Source: Parabacteroides hominis
GTDB taxonomy: Bacteria; Bacteroidota; Bacteroidia; Bacteroidales; Tannerellaceae
Direction: 5' to 3'
DNA length: 64,000 nucleotides
NCBI RefSeq assembly: GCF_014287585.1
Contig: NZ_JACOOJ010000009.1
Location: 1 to 64,000 of the forward strand
The notes under the pieces are model-generated. The model made no database searches. It saw nothing but the letters and a program-made list of their open reading frames with translations, and was not told where the DNA came from. Numbering within the stretch: position 1 is the stretch's first letter; the number at the start of each line of letters is the position of its first letter. Below are positions 1-9,485 of this stretch, in pieces. Position numbers and translations under genes: made by a program.

Positions 1-133
1 ATGAATCTTATTCCATCTTTTTACTGGTTCACTCTTTGTCTTCCTTTCTTTCAATTGTTTGACATATTACAAATCTATCTTTTTTATCTTATCGAAATCC
101 TATCTGCCAAAACTAAGGTATCTTTTTAGAAAT

Positions 134-154
134 GAGCCTGATTAGAATAGGCTC
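134..154 (-). terminator. Possible hairpin terminator after hppA
   Basis: GAGCCT and AGGCTC form a 6-bp stem that straddles the pyrophosphatase stop codon. On the minus strand it is followed only by a weak T-rich stretch, so this is a tentative terminator. The rest of bases 1-133 shows nothing I can support. Confidence 0.3.
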
Positions 155-2346
155 CAGGCAACCGTCAGTCCTGCCATGACGATAGCCACCATGCTCATCA
201 GTTTGATCAGGATGTTGAGGCTGGGGCCGGAGGTGTCTTTGAACGGGTCGCCGACCGTGTCGCCTACGACTGTCGCTTTATGAGCCTCGCTGCCCTTGCC
301 GCCGTGGTTCCCTTCTTCGATATGTTTCTTGGCATTGTCCCAGGCTCCTCCCGCATTGGCCATAAAGATTGCCAGTACGAACCCGGTACTTAATCCGCCG
401 ATCAACAAACCGACTACACCTGTCACTCCGAATACCAGACCGGTAACGATCGGTGCAATGATGGCTAACAGGGAAGGCAGAACCATTTCATGTTGCGCCC
501 CTTTTGTCGAGATTGCCACGCAACGGGCATAATCGGGTTCGGCTTTTCCGGTTAATATTCCGGGGATTTCGCGGAACTGGCGGCGTACTTCTTCCACCAT
601 GTGTCCGGCAGCCCGTCCGACTGCGTTCATCGTCAACCCACAGAACATGAAAGCCATCATGGAACCGAGGAACATCCCGGCCAGCACTTTCGGATTCATA
701 AGCGTGACATCATAATAAATCATGAAATCGGAGAAAGAAGCTTTTGACACTTCGATCGCCCTGCCGTCGGCAAATTGCAGAACCGTTTCGCCTAACCGGA
801 GCAAACCTATTTTAATCTCTTCTACATAAGAGGCCAGTAATGCCAAGCCCGTCAAGGCTGCCGAACCGATCGCAAACCCTTTGCCTGTTGCGGCTGTCGT
901 GTTTCCTAAGGAGTCGAGTGCATCCGTACGTTTACGAACCTCTTTGCCCAGGCCGGACATTTCGGCGTTGCCGCCGGCATTGTCGGCAATCGGTCCGTAA
1001 GCATCCGTCGCCAGTGTGATACCCAAAGTCGAAAGCATTCCGACAGCGGCAATGCCGATGCCGTACAGCCCCATGCCTACATTATTAAAATCGAAGCCGG
1101 AAGCAAAAAGGAACGAACAGATGATTCCGACTACTACGGCCAGTACCGGAATTGCGGTGGACAGCATTCCCAGTCCCAATCCTGAGATAATCACCGTTGC
1201 CGGTCCGGTCAGTCCGGCCTCCGAAACCCGCTGGGTGGGCTTATAAGACTGGGAAGTATAGTATTCCGTCGATTGGCCGATCACGATCCCTACTAACAAT
1301 CCGACGATAACCGAACAACTGATCCAGAACCAGTTGTCCAAGTCCAACAAATAAAGGATTCCGAAGGTGGAAAGGGCGATCAATACCGAACTGAGGTTTG
1401 TCCCTATGGCAAGCGCTTTCAACAACTCGCGGATGGTTGCATTCTCTTTCGTGCGAACGGCGAAAATACCGATAATCGACAATACGATTCCGACCGCAGC
1501 AATCAGCATCGGCGCCACGACCGCCTTATATTGCATCTCCACGTCACCTGACGCCACGAATGCGGCTGCACCCAGTGCGGCAGTTGCTAAGATCGAACCG
1601 CAGTACGATTCGTACAGGTCCGCACCCATACCGGCCACGTCGCCTACATTGTCTCCCACATTGTCGGCAATGGTTGCCGGGTTGCGTGGGTCGTCTTCGG
1701 GAATACCGGCTTCTACTTTGCCGACCAGGTCGGCTCCGACATCGGCTGCTTTTGTGTAGATACCTCCGCCGACACGGGCGAAGAGCGCCTGTGTGGAAGC
1801 TCCCATTCCGAAGGTCAGCATGGTAGTGGTTATAATGGTCAGTTTATGTGTGGCATCCATCGCTTCCGCCGGGATGCAGATATTTAATAATATGTACCAG
1901 AACGAGATGTCCAGCAAACCGAGGCCGACGACGACCAGTCCCATCACGGCGCCGCTCCTGAAAGCGACCTGCAAACCGCTGTTCAAGGATGAACGGGCTG
2001 CATTGGCAGTACGGGCGGATGCATAAGTGGCTGTTTTCATTCCTAAGAAACCGGCAAGGCCGGAGAAGAAACCGCCGGTCAGAAAGGCGATCGGAACCCA
2101 TTCGTTCTGTACTCCGAATCCATACGCCATGATGGAGAACAGAACCACCAGGGCGAGAAACACCGAAGCAACAACCTTGTATTGTTGTTTCAGGTACGAC
2201 ATAGCCCCTTTGCGTACATGCTGGGCTATTTTTGCCATTAACTCCGTCCCTTCACTCTCTTTCATCATTTGCCTGAAGAAGAACCAGGCAAATACCAGTG
2301 CCAGGATAGAGGCTACCGGTATGATCCAAAAAATAGGTGTAATCAT
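142..2346 (-). CDS. hppA: Membrane-bound K+-dependent ion-pumping pyrophosphatase
   Basis: Integral membrane pyrophosphatase (M-PPase) that couples PPi hydrolysis to export of H+ and/or Na+ across the inner membrane. The 734 residues are almost wholly hydrophobic helices with the substrate motif [12 protein letters not shown] starting near residue 228. The motif [10 protein letters not shown] carries Ala485 where K+-independent enzymes carry Lys (GNTTKA), so the enzyme should need K+. Na+-pumping and dual Na+/H+ pumping enzymes occur in the K+-dependent group, including ones studied from Bacteroides; which ion is moved here cannot be read with certainty. Length is normal for the family. It is transcribed alone, divergently from the patatin gene, and the 168-bp shared gap holds their control regions. 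Confidence 0.96.
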   Translation of the reverse strand: MITPIFWIIPVASILALVFAWFFFRQMMKESEGTELMAKIAQHVRKGAMSYLKQQYKVVASVFLALVVLFSIMAYGFGVQNEWVPIAFLTGGFFSGLAGFLGMKTATYASARTANAARSSLNSGLQVAFRSGAVMGLVVVGLGLLDISFWYILLNICIPAEAMDATHKLTIITTTMLTFGMGASTQALFARVGGGIYTKAADVGADLVGKVEAGIPEDDPRNPATIADNVGDNVGDVAGMGADLYESYCGSILATAALGAAAFVASGDVEMQYKAVVAPMLIAAVGIVLSIIGIFAVRTKENATIRELLKALAIGTNLSSVLIALSTFGILYLLDLDNWFWISCSVIVGLLVGIVIGQSTEYYTSQSYKPTQRVSEAGLTGPATVIISGLGLGMLSTAIPVLAVVVGIICSFLFASGFDFNNVGMGLYGIGIAAVGMLSTLGITLATDAYGPIADNAGGNAEMSGLGKEVRKRTDALDSLGNTTAATGKGFAIGSAALTGLALLASYVEEIKIGLLRLGETVLQFADGRAIEVSKASFSDFMIYYDVTLMNPKVLAGMFLGSMMAFMFCGLTMNAVGRAAGHMVEEVRRQFREIPGILTGKAEPDYARCVAISTKGAQHEMVLPSLLAIIAPIVTGLVFGVTGVVGLLIGGLSTGFVLAIFMANAGGAWDNAKKHIEEGNHGGKGSEAHKATVVGDTVGDPFKDTSGPSLNILIKLMSMVAIVMAGLTVAWSLF

Positions 2347-2514
2347 AGCAATGAGATTTAAATTTAATATGGATTTAATCGTTTTGACACTTAGTGCCTT
2401 ACGATCCTTTATTGTTCACCTGTAAATATAACGAAAATAAAGACGTAGAGAAACTTTTTCGTAAATAATAATGTTTCATTCTAAAAAAAACAGCATATTT
2501 GCCACAGAATAAGA

Positions 2515-3366
2515 ATGAAAACGCAAATGACGGAAGAAACGAACCATAAGACCTATAAGTTAGGCTTGGCTCTGAGCGGAGGAGGAGCGAAAGGCTTTGC
2601 CCATATCGGGGTTTTTAAATTACTGGAAGAATGCGGCCTGAAGCCGGATATCATTGTAGGTACAAGTGTCGGTTCGTTAATGGGAGCTTTGTTTGCCGAT
2701 GGTTATACATCCGACGAAATCAAGGAACTCTTTACCGGACGCGAGTTCTCCGAGTTCGCCCAGTTGCAAATCCCGAAATCGGGATTGTTCGACAGCAAGC
2801 GGTTCCGCTATTTTCTCCGTCGTCATTTGAGGGCTAAAACGTTTGAAGAACTGAAAACCCCTTTAGTTGTCATGGCGACCGATCTTGACAACGGGGAGAG
2901 CCATGAGTTCCGTAACGGTCCCATCGTGGAGGCGGTGACTGCTTCCTGTAGTATTCCGATTATCTTTAGCCCGGTCGTGATAAACGGAGTGCATTATGTC
3001 GACGGAGGTCTTTTCCATAATTTCCCGGTTTCCATCATCCGCGAAGAGTGTGAACGTGTCATCGGTGTGAATGTCAGTCCCCTTGTCCCGCAAAAGTACA
3101 AGCAGACGATTTTCCATATCGCAGAACGTTCTTATCACTATATGTTCCGGGCAAACACGTTGGAAGACCGCGAAATGTGCGATGTGTTGATCGAAGCGGA
3201 GGAATTCGGCATCTATAAGACATTCGACCTGGAGAATGTGGACGAGATCGCTGGTATCGGATATGCCGCGGCAATCCGGGCATTCGAGGTCGTGATAAAA
3301 GAAAATAAATATGAAACCCTGGTGAACGCTATTATGGCAAGAAGAAACAATGCCCTGATGCCATAG
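2515..3366 (+). CDS. Patatin-like phospholipase
   Basis: Serine lipid acyl hydrolase of the patatin family (RssA/YlbK-like size, 283 residues). All three catalytic elements are visible: the oxyanion loop SGGGAKG at residues 21-27, the nucleophile elbow GTSVG with Ser51, and the dyad Asp163 in YVDGG. There is no signal peptide or barrel, so it is predicted to be cytoplasmic or peripherally membrane-bound, unlike the larger Bacteroidetes patatins fused to a C-terminal barrel. An alternative ATG lies four codons in. The natural lipid substrate is unknown. It sits 57 bp ahead of the GH13 gene and may be read through into it. Confidence 0.92.
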   Translation: MKTQMTEETNHKTYKLGLALSGGGAKGFAHIGVFKLLEECGLKPDIIVGTSVGSLMGALFADGYTSDEIKELFTGREFSEFAQLQIPKSGLFDSKRFRYFLRRHLRAKTFEELKTPLVVMATDLDNGESHEFRNGPIVEAVTASCSIPIIFSPVVINGVHYVDGGLFHNFPVSIIREECERVIGVNVSPLVPQKYKQTIFHIAERSYHYMFRANTLEDREMCDVLIEAEEFGIYKTFDLENVDEIAGIGYAAAIRAFEVVIKENKYETLVNAIMARRNNALMP

Positions 3367-3423
3367 CTTTTTCCGGATGTTCCGGTGTTCACCTAAATAG
3401 TAACTAAGTTGACAAATAGCGCG

Positions 3424-5115
3424 ATGAAACAGACAAATAAGATGGTAATATATCAGGTCTTTCCACGTTGGTTTGGAAATATGAAGTCATCCCTGGTAAA
3501 GAATGGCAGTAAAGTCGAAAACGGAGTAGGAAAGTTCTCTGATTTTACTCCGGTTGCTTTGTCCAAAATCAAGGAGTTGGGAACCACTCATGTGTGGTAT
3601 ACCGGAGTGATCGAACATGCGACGAATACCGATTATACTGCTTACCAGATACGAAAAGACCATGCGGCTGTCGTAAAGGGAAACGCCGGCTCGCCTTATG
3701 CTATCAAGGATTATTATGATATAGACCCGGACCTGGCCGATAATGTGCCTGACCGTATGAATGAATTTGAATCGCTGGTCAGAAGGACGCATGAAGCCGG
3801 TATGAAAGTGATTATTGATTTTGTCCCTAATCATGTTGCCCGCCAGTATTATTCGGATGCCAAGATGGCATATGTGGAAGATTTGGGACAAAAAGACAAT
3901 ACATCGAAGGCTTTCGATCCTAACAATAATTTTTATTATATACCGGGACAACCTTTGTCCTTGCCGTTCGGGGCCCAGCAGGAAGATTTCGAATACAGCG
4001 AATTTCCGGCTAAAGTAACCGGCAATGACCGTTTTGACGCCCGTCCGGGACAAAATGACTGGTACGAAACAGTCAAGTTGAATTATGGGGTCGATTATCT
4101 GGATGGCCGTACCCCGCACTTTGATCCGATTCCCAATACATGGGTAAAGATGTTGGACATCTTGCTTTTCTGGGCGGGAAAAGGGGTAGACGGTTTCCGG
4201 TGCGACATGGCGGAAATGGTTCCGGTTGAATTTTGGAACTGGGTGATCCCGAAGGTGAAGCAGGCTTATGAGGTTTGCTTTATTGCCGAAGTTTACAATC
4301 CGGCGGAATATCGTAATTATATCCAAAACGGACATTTTGATTATTTGTACGATAAGGTCGGACTCTACGATACGGTACGGGCCGTCATGTGCAACCAAGC
4401 TCCGGCGAGTAATATTTCCGGGTGCTGGCAGTCGCTTGAAGGCATCCAGCATAATATGCTGAACTTCCTCGAAAATCATGACGAACAGCGTGTCGCCTCT
4501 TGTTTCTTTGCCGGTGATCCGCGTCCGGGAATTCCGGGAATGATCGTATCGGCCATGATGAACACCAATCCGGTGATGATCTATAGCGGTCAGGAGTTAG
4601 GAGAGCCGGGCATGGACGACGAAGGTTTCAGCGGGCGTGACGGACGTACGACGATCTTTGATTATTGGAGTCTTGCCAGCCTCCGCAACTGGATAAACGA
4701 TGGCTCTTTCGATGGTGGCAAACTGACTGCCGGACAGAGGCAGCTACGTGAGACGTATGCAAAGATTCTGAATATATCCAAGTCCGAACCGGTTATCACG
4801 GAAGGGGTTTTCTATGATTTGATGTATGCGAATCTGAGCAATCCTTATTTTAATCCGCATCGCCAATTCGTGTTTATGCGTAAATATAAGAATGAAGTCC
4901 TGCTGGCGGTAGTCAATTTTGACAAGGCGGAGCAGACGGTACGTATCCAGATACCCGACGGAGTTTTCAAAACTCTTGGCTTCGGAGACAATAAAGCGGC
5001 GGTTTTGACCGATCTGATGACCGGGGAAACCAGTATCAGTACGCTGACGGCAGCTTGGCCTTATCAGGTCGTCATACCTGCTTATTCCGGTCGTTTACTG
5101 AAGTTTGCTTATTAA
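3424..5115 (+). CDS. Alpha-amylase family (GH13) glycosidase
   Basis: Glycoside hydrolase of family GH13 acting on alpha-glucans or malto-oligosaccharides. The four conserved GH13 regions are present: DFVPNH; GFRCDMAE with nucleophile Asp261; CFIAEVYN with acid/base Glu289; and ENHDE with Asp353. No signal peptide is visible, so it should act in the cytoplasm on imported or stored glucan. I chose the ATG at 3424 (MKQTNKMVIYQ) rather than a TTG five codons earlier because TTG starts are rare here. Total length is 563 residues, with a C-terminal beta domain from about residue 480. The exact specificity (amylase, glucosidase or transferase) cannot be told from sequence alone. Confidence 0.93.
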   Translation: MKQTNKMVIYQVFPRWFGNMKSSLVKNGSKVENGVGKFSDFTPVALSKIKELGTTHVWYTGVIEHATNTDYTAYQIRKDHAAVVKGNAGSPYAIKDYYDIDPDLADNVPDRMNEFESLVRRTHEAGMKVIIDFVPNHVARQYYSDAKMAYVEDLGQKDNTSKAFDPNNNFYYIPGQPLSLPFGAQQEDFEYSEFPAKVTGNDRFDARPGQNDWYETVKLNYGVDYLDGRTPHFDPIPNTWVKMLDILLFWAGKGVDGFRCDMAEMVPVEFWNWVIPKVKQAYEVCFIAEVYNPAEYRNYIQNGHFDYLYDKVGLYDTVRAVMCNQAPASNISGCWQSLEGIQHNMLNFLENHDEQRVASCFFAGDPRPGIPGMIVSAMMNTNPVMIYSGQELGEPGMDDEGFSGRDGRTTIFDYWSLASLRNWINDGSFDGGKLTAGQRQLRETYAKILNISKSEPVITEGVFYDLMYANLSNPYFNPHRQFVFMRKYKNEVLLAVVNFDKAEQTVRIQIPDGVFKTLGFGDNKAAVLTDLMTGETSISTLTAAWPYQVVIPAYSGRLLKFAY

Positions 5116-5189
5116 ATTGACAATGGATAATGGACAATAGACAATTAGTTTTTCGGTAATTGTCAATTGTCCATTGTCAATTGTCAATT
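5115..5189. repeat. Long imperfect inverted repeat (33-bp arms)
   Basis: Arms at 5115-5147 and 5157-5189 are complementary at 30 of 33 positions and enclose a 9-nt loop. Each arm is built from short direct repeats of the type TTGACAATGG. It starts on the last base of the GH13 stop codon and ends just before the prs promoter box, so it may end one transcript or insulate the next. Confidence 0.8.
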
Positions 5190-5203
5190 CTTTTATACCT
5201 TTG
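5173..5203 (+). promoter_or_regulatory. Promoter of prs
   Basis: TACCTTTG at 5196-5203 matches the Bacteroidetes -7 box TAnnTTTG, with TTG at 5174-5176 spaced 19 bp upstream as the -33 element. The -33 element lies inside the right arm of the inverted repeat. Confidence 0.65.
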
Positions 5204-5248
5204 CACCCACAATTCAAATCTATTTACTTAAGATAAATATTCGGAATA

Positions 5249-6190
5249 ATGAGTGCACAAACTCCTTTCTTGGTGTTTTCGGGAACCAACTCCCGGTATC
5301 TTGCAGAGAAAATTTGCAATAGTCTTGGTTGTCCGCTGGGACAGATGAATATTCAACACTTTGCTGATGGAGAATTCTCCGTTTCTTACGAAGAGTCTAT
5401 CCGCGGTCGCGATGTTTTCCTGGTTCAATCAACGTTTCCTAACTCTGATAATCTGATGGAACTTCTCCTGATGATCGATGCTGCCAAGCGTGCTTCTGCA
5501 CACTCTGTAATCGCAGTTATTCCTTATTTCGGTTGGGCGCGTCAGGATAGAAAAGACAAACCGCGTGTGTCTATCGGCGCCAAGCTGATCGCAGACATGT
5601 TGAGTACCGCCGGTATCGACCGCTTGATCACGATGGACTTGCATGCCGATCAGATCCAGGGATTCTTTAATGTTCCGGTCGACCACTTGTATGCATCTTC
5701 CATTTTCCTGGATTACATTAAAACATCTTTGCCTCTGGATAACCTGTGTATCGCTACGCCGGACGTCGGAGGTACGAAACGTGCCAGCAGTTATTCCAAA
5801 TACCTGGGCTTGCCGATGGTTATCTGTCATAAGTCCCGTCTGCGTGCCAATGAAGTAGCAGAAATGCGTATCATCGGTGATGTGGAAGGTTTGGATGTCC
5901 TTTTGATCGACGATATGGTGGATACGGCCGGTACTATTACGAAGGCAGCCAACCTGATGCTTGAAAACGGTGCAAAGTCCGTGCGTGCCATCGCCAGCCA
6001 TGCTGTTATGTCCGACCCGGCTTCTACACGTGTAGACCAGTCTGCTTTGACTGAAATGATCTTTACAGACTCCATCCCTTATGCAAAGAAATGCGAAAAG
6101 GTGAAAGTGCTGTCTGTAGCCGATATGTTTGCCGAAGCCATCCGTCGTGTATGTAGCGGTGAGTCTATCAGCTCTCTGTATGCTATTTAA
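5249..6190 (+). CDS. prs: Ribose-phosphate pyrophosphokinase
   Basis: Makes PRPP from ribose 5-phosphate and ATP in the cytoplasm, feeding purine, pyrimidine, histidine, tryptophan and NAD synthesis. The 313-residue length is typical. Visible landmarks are the N-terminal FSGTNSRYLAEKI and HFADGEFSV segments, the FGWARQDRKDK catalytic region near residue 94, and the PRPP-binding loop LLIDDMVDTAGT near residue 214. The gene is monocistronic, with its own TAnnTTTG promoter upstream and a strong terminator 18 bp downstream. Confidence 0.97.
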   Translation: MSAQTPFLVFSGTNSRYLAEKICNSLGCPLGQMNIQHFADGEFSVSYEESIRGRDVFLVQSTFPNSDNLMELLLMIDAAKRASAHSVIAVIPYFGWARQDRKDKPRVSIGAKLIADMLSTAGIDRLITMDLHADQIQGFFNVPVDHLYASSIFLDYIKTSLPLDNLCIATPDVGGTKRASSYSKYLGLPMVICHKSRLRANEVAEMRIIGDVEGLDVLLIDDMVDTAGTITKAANLMLENGAKSVRAIASHAVMSDPASTRVDQSALTEMIFTDSIPYAKKCEKVKVLSVADMFAEAIRRVCSGESISSLYAI

Positions 6191-6208
6191 TTAATTTACA
6201 TATAAAGA

Positions 6209-6245
6209 AAAGGCTGCAATCCTACGGGGTGGGCAGCCTTTTTTA
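6209..6245 (+). terminator. Rho-independent terminator of prs
   Basis: The stem AAAGGCTGC (6209-6217) pairs with GCAGCCTTT (6233-6241) and runs into a T tract. It lies just after the prs stop codon. Confidence 0.85.
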
Positions 6246-6260
6246 TTTCCATATAATTCT

Positions 6261-6268
6261 TAACTTTG
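6261..6268 (+). promoter_or_regulatory. Promoter box of the DUF5916 gene
   Basis: TAACTTTG matches the TAnnTTTG -7 consensus 46 bp before the start codon. No convincing TTG -33 element was identified. Confidence 0.5.
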
Positions 6269-6313
6269 CCTGCATGAAAAAAGCGATAACCTTCTCGCTC
6301 GATTCGTCTGACC

Positions 6314-8911
6314 ATGAAATACCGCTATCTCTTAAATCTCCTCTTTCTGTCGGCCTGTACGTTTTGCTATGGGCAGCAGGATTCCATTGTTCCTTTCAAG
6401 GATGCTTACAAGCGTATTTATAATGTAACGAAGGTGTCGGGAAGCAAGCCGGTGATAGACGGAAAGCTGGACGAGCCTTTCTGGACGGGGCAAGGCGAGT
6501 GGTCCGACCGCTTTGTGCAGATTATTCCTTATGAGCGGATTGTCTCTTCTTCGCCTACGCGGGTCAAACTTTTTTATGATGATAAATATATTTATGTAGG
6601 GGTTTATTGTAAAGATAGGGTTCCGGGGAAGATGAACCGTTTTATCGGTAACCGGGACGATAACAGTATGGGGGATCTGATCAGTGTGGCTTTCGATACT
6701 TATCATGATTACCGGGCGGCTCCGGAATTCAATATTAATTTAGGCGGGAACAAGACCGATTTGATCGTGACGGATAAACTGAATGTGAACCTGAGTTGGA
6801 ATGCTGTTTGGGAAGGGAGGACACAGGTCAATCTGCCGGATTCGAGTTGGACGGCGGAATTGCGTATCCCGTTCAGCCAGCTTCGTTATAATCAGAAGTC
6901 GGAGGATGGCATCTGGGGGCTTCATGTGCGACGTATCATCCGGCGGAACAATGAGGTACAGAACTGGAGCATGATCCCGCTGAAGAATAACGGGCATGTC
7001 TTTTCGTTCGGAGAGATGCACGGGATGGATGAATTGCCGAAACCCCGCGGCATAGAGTTCCTGCCGTATGTGATGGGTAAATACAGAAACGAACCGAAGA
7101 TTCCAGGCAGTCCGTATCAGAAGGGGCATAGCTGGGGTGAAAATGTGGGACTGGATGCCAAATTCGCTTTGTCGGATTTTACGTTGGACCTGACGATCAA
7201 TCCTGATTATGGACAGGTGGAGTTGGACCCTTCGGTGATGAACCTGACGGCCTACGAGACTTTTTATGACGAAAAGCGTCCTTTCTTCTTAGAAGGCAAG
7301 CATATTCTGGATTTTGCCAATGGCAATGATATGATGTTTTACACGCGCCGTATCGGTGCTGTCCCTTCCTACACCGCTCCGGGCATCGATAATGTCAACA
7401 GCTTTGCCAGCCGGAAAGAAAATATCCCTATAATCGGAGCGTTGAAGTTGACCGGGACGAACCGTAAAGGGGTGACGATCGGAGTGGTGCAAAGCTTGAC
7501 GGCACAGTCGTCTTCCAAAGTGACGATTAACGGAATGGAGGACAAGGTTGTCGTGGAACCGTTGACTAATTATACTGTAGCCCGCGTACAGAAAAACTGG
7601 GAAGGAAACACGTTGTTGGGAGGAATGGCCACTTCTGTGAACCGTGCTTTGGATGAACCGTATTTAGAGGATTTCATGGTGCGTAATGCGTTTACGGCAG
7701 GGATTGATTTTACGCAGTATTTTAAGAATCGCTTGTATTATATCGAGGCGAAGGCAATGGTCAGTTCCCTGAGTGGCACGAAGGAGGCGATCCGGGCATT
7801 GCAGGAAAATGCGGTGCATTATTATCAGCGGTCGTCTTCCGCCGGTTATTTGGGAGTCGATCCGGACCGTCGTTCGTTGAGCGGAACGGGTGGCTATCTG
7901 AAATTGGGACGGAAGGGAAATGCGAAATGGGCTTTTTCGGAGACATTCAGCTGGTCGTCTCCCGGTTTCGACCTGAATGATATCGGGTATCTGAAGCAAA
8001 CGGATAATTTATCGAATGAAACGGAGGTTGCGTATCGGCAGACGGATATTTGGAAGATGTTCCGGTATAATGCTTTTACCCTGACGCAGCGGAACCAATG
8101 GAATTATGGCGGGACTCCTTTTTATAACGATGCGGCTTTGAAATGGCAGACAATGACGATGAGCCGTTATGAACTGATCTGGTCGGAAACGTTCTGTTGG
8201 AACAGCCTGGACAGCCGTTTGTTGAGGGGTGGCCCGGATGTGCGGTTTGATCCTTATTTCCTTACATCGGTCAAATTTAATACGGATAAGGCAAAGCGGG
8301 TTATGTTGACGTTGCAATATGAAGGGAATCATAATTTAGACGGATATAACCGTTTCAACTCCTTTATGCCGGGGCTTACCTTCCGTCTGGGTAATCATGT
8401 TTATCTTTCCGGGCAGGTCAACTATGCCTGGAACACGGACAATATGCAGTTTGTGCAGGTTGCGCCGGAAAGCAGTACGGTTCCTTATATGACAGCGCAT
8501 ATGGATCAGAAAACATACGGGTTGACCATGAAGTTGCAGGTAAACGTGACACCGGATATTTCGGTTCAGTTCTATGGCTCGCCTTTTACCTCGACTGCCC
8601 GGTTCAGTGATTTCAAGTCCATGACAAATACGACTTCGCGTACTTATGAAGATCGTTTCAGCCCGTTGTCGGAGGATGAAATGTCTTTTATAAAGGAGAA
8701 GTCGGACTTCAGTTTTAATGAGTTTCGTTCCAATCTGGTGGCACGCTGGGAATATCTGCCGGGTTCTACTTTATACTTGGTATGGGAACACAGGATGTCT
8801 AACCGTGACAGCCGTTATCTTTCCGGCTGGGGGAATAACCTGGACCGGATGTTCGGCCTTCCCGCAACGAATACGTTTATGATTAAAATGAATTACTGGT
8901 TTAATCTGTAA
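6314..8911 (+). CDS. DUF5916 outer-membrane protein with CBM9-like domain
   Basis: Predicted outer-membrane protein of 865 residues. A signal peptide (residues 1-20, ending CTFCYGQ) is followed by a domain typical of CBM9-like carbohydrate-binding modules (about 40-230, containing PVIDGKLDEPFW) and then a long DUF5916 region rich in alternating beta strands up to a C-terminal aromatic ending (YWFNL), as in outer-membrane barrels. The CBM-like part may bind sugars or act as a periplasmic plug. Function of the family is not established. It has its own promoter and is followed head-to-head by the toxin gene, only 3 bp away. Confidence 0.85.
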   Translation: MKYRYLLNLLFLSACTFCYGQQDSIVPFKDAYKRIYNVTKVSGSKPVIDGKLDEPFWTGQGEWSDRFVQIIPYERIVSSSPTRVKLFYDDKYIYVGVYCKDRVPGKMNRFIGNRDDNSMGDLISVAFDTYHDYRAAPEFNINLGGNKTDLIVTDKLNVNLSWNAVWEGRTQVNLPDSSWTAELRIPFSQLRYNQKSEDGIWGLHVRRIIRRNNEVQNWSMIPLKNNGHVFSFGEMHGMDELPKPRGIEFLPYVMGKYRNEPKIPGSPYQKGHSWGENVGLDAKFALSDFTLDLTINPDYGQVELDPSVMNLTAYETFYDEKRPFFLEGKHILDFANGNDMMFYTRRIGAVPSYTAPGIDNVNSFASRKENIPIIGALKLTGTNRKGVTIGVVQSLTAQSSSKVTINGMEDKVVVEPLTNYTVARVQKNWEGNTLLGGMATSVNRALDEPYLEDFMVRNAFTAGIDFTQYFKNRLYYIEAKAMVSSLSGTKEAIRALQENAVHYYQRSSSAGYLGVDPDRRSLSGTGGYLKLGRKGNAKWAFSETFSWSSPGFDLNDIGYLKQTDNLSNETEVAYRQTDIWKMFRYNAFTLTQRNQWNYGGTPFYNDAALKWQTMTMSRYELIWSETFCWNSLDSRLLRGGPDVRFDPYFLTSVKFNTDKAKRVMLTLQYEGNHNLDGYNRFNSFMPGLTFRLGNHVYLSGQVNYAWNTDNMQFVQVAPESSTVPYMTAHMDQKTYGLTMKLQVNVTPDISVQFYGSPFTSTARFSDFKSMTNTTSRTYEDRFSPLSEDEMSFIKEKSDFSFNEFRSNLVARWEYLPGSTLYLVWEHRMSNRDSRYLSGWGNNLDRMFGLPATNTFMIKMNYWFNL

Positions 8912-8914
8912 CGG

Positions 8915-9196
8915 TCAGAATAGATCGGCATGCGTACCGGTATCGGTAAAAAGAAGTACGAGTTCTGTTTCGTTTTGGCTCCAGACTAATAACCAGTCTG
9001 ATTGTATGTGGCATTCCCATAGGCCATCATACTTACCACTCAGTTTGTGTGGACGGTATTCGGGCGGGAGTGTGCCGGTCTTTTCGAGGAGTTTAGAAAC
9101 CTTTTCGAATAGAGATATATCATAACCTCTTTTTTTGCAAAGCTTCAAATCTCTTTTGAATTTGCCAGTGTAGTCTATTGAATATTTCTTATTCAT
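8915..9196 (-). CDS. YafQ-family mRNA interferase toxin
   Basis: Type II toxin of the RelE/ParE superfamily, YafQ branch, which cuts mRNA on the ribosome. The 93 residues keep the YafQ active-site pattern: His50, His63, Asp67 with Trp68, His89 and the terminal Phe93 in TGTHADLF. This argues for an active toxin rather than a relic. The start codon overlaps the upstream antitoxin stop by 4 bp (9193-9196), which means translational coupling. The gene ends 3 bp from the converging DUF5916 gene, with no terminator seen between them. Confidence 0.9.
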   Translation of the reverse strand: MNKKYSIDYTGKFKRDLKLCKKRGYDISLFEKVSKLLEKTGTLPPEYRPHKLSGKYDGLWECHIQSDWLLVWSQNETELVLLFTDTGTHADLF

Positions 9197-9426
9197 CCGA
9201 AAATTTGTTTCATAAGGTCTTCTGTACTTTCTGCATGATATACTCTCCCCGCCTTCACATCTTCCAATGCCTCATCCAGTCCGCATTTTTTTTCTTTGCG
9301 GACCTTGATCTTGCCTCCTAATCCTTGAATTAGTTTACGGATTGTTGCAGCGTACTCTTCGGGAATGGCTATCTCGAATGTCTTTAATGTTTTTATCGTT
9401 TCTTTTTTTATACTTGTTGCTTCCAT
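9193..9426 (-). CDS. Antitoxin of the YafQ-type module
   Basis: A 77-residue protein placed directly before, and overlapping, the YafQ toxin, so antitoxin is the natural role. An N-terminal segment of about 45 residues (KTLKTFEIAIPEEYAATIRKL) could form the dimer/DNA-binding part. The C-terminal tail, with VKAGRVYHAESTEDLMKQIF, resembles toxin-wrapping tails of RelB/DinJ-type partners. It lacks a clear ribbon-helix-helix signature, so the family is uncertain. As usual for such modules it is expected to repress its own promoter (box at 9458-9465). Confidence 0.82.
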   Translation of the reverse strand: MEATSIKKETIKTLKTFEIAIPEEYAATIRKLIQGLGGKIKVRKEKKCGLDEALEDVKAGRVYHAESTEDLMKQIFG

Positions 9427-9457
9427 TTTTACTTAGTTTGAATATTACAACTTGAAA

Positions 9458-9465
9458 CAAAGATA
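9458..9465 (-). promoter_or_regulatory. Promoter box of the toxin-antitoxin operon
   Basis: Read on the minus strand the bases give TATCTTTG, matching TAnnTTTG, 31 bp before the antitoxin start. No clear -33 element. Confidence 0.5.
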
Positions 9466-9485
9466 CATAATAATCGGCAATTGGC

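Noticed and set aside
1..129. 42-codon frame at the left edge (MNLIPSFYWF)
   Set aside because: Short, AT-rich, no ribosome site visible; likely chance.
3487..4479. 330-codon minus-strand frame opposite the GH13 gene
   Set aside because: All GH13 motifs are on the plus strand; no promoter or motif supports the other.
6274..6423. 49-codon frame (MKKAITFS) before the DUF5916 gene
   Set aside because: Overlaps the signal peptide of the real gene out of frame for over 100 bases; probably chance.
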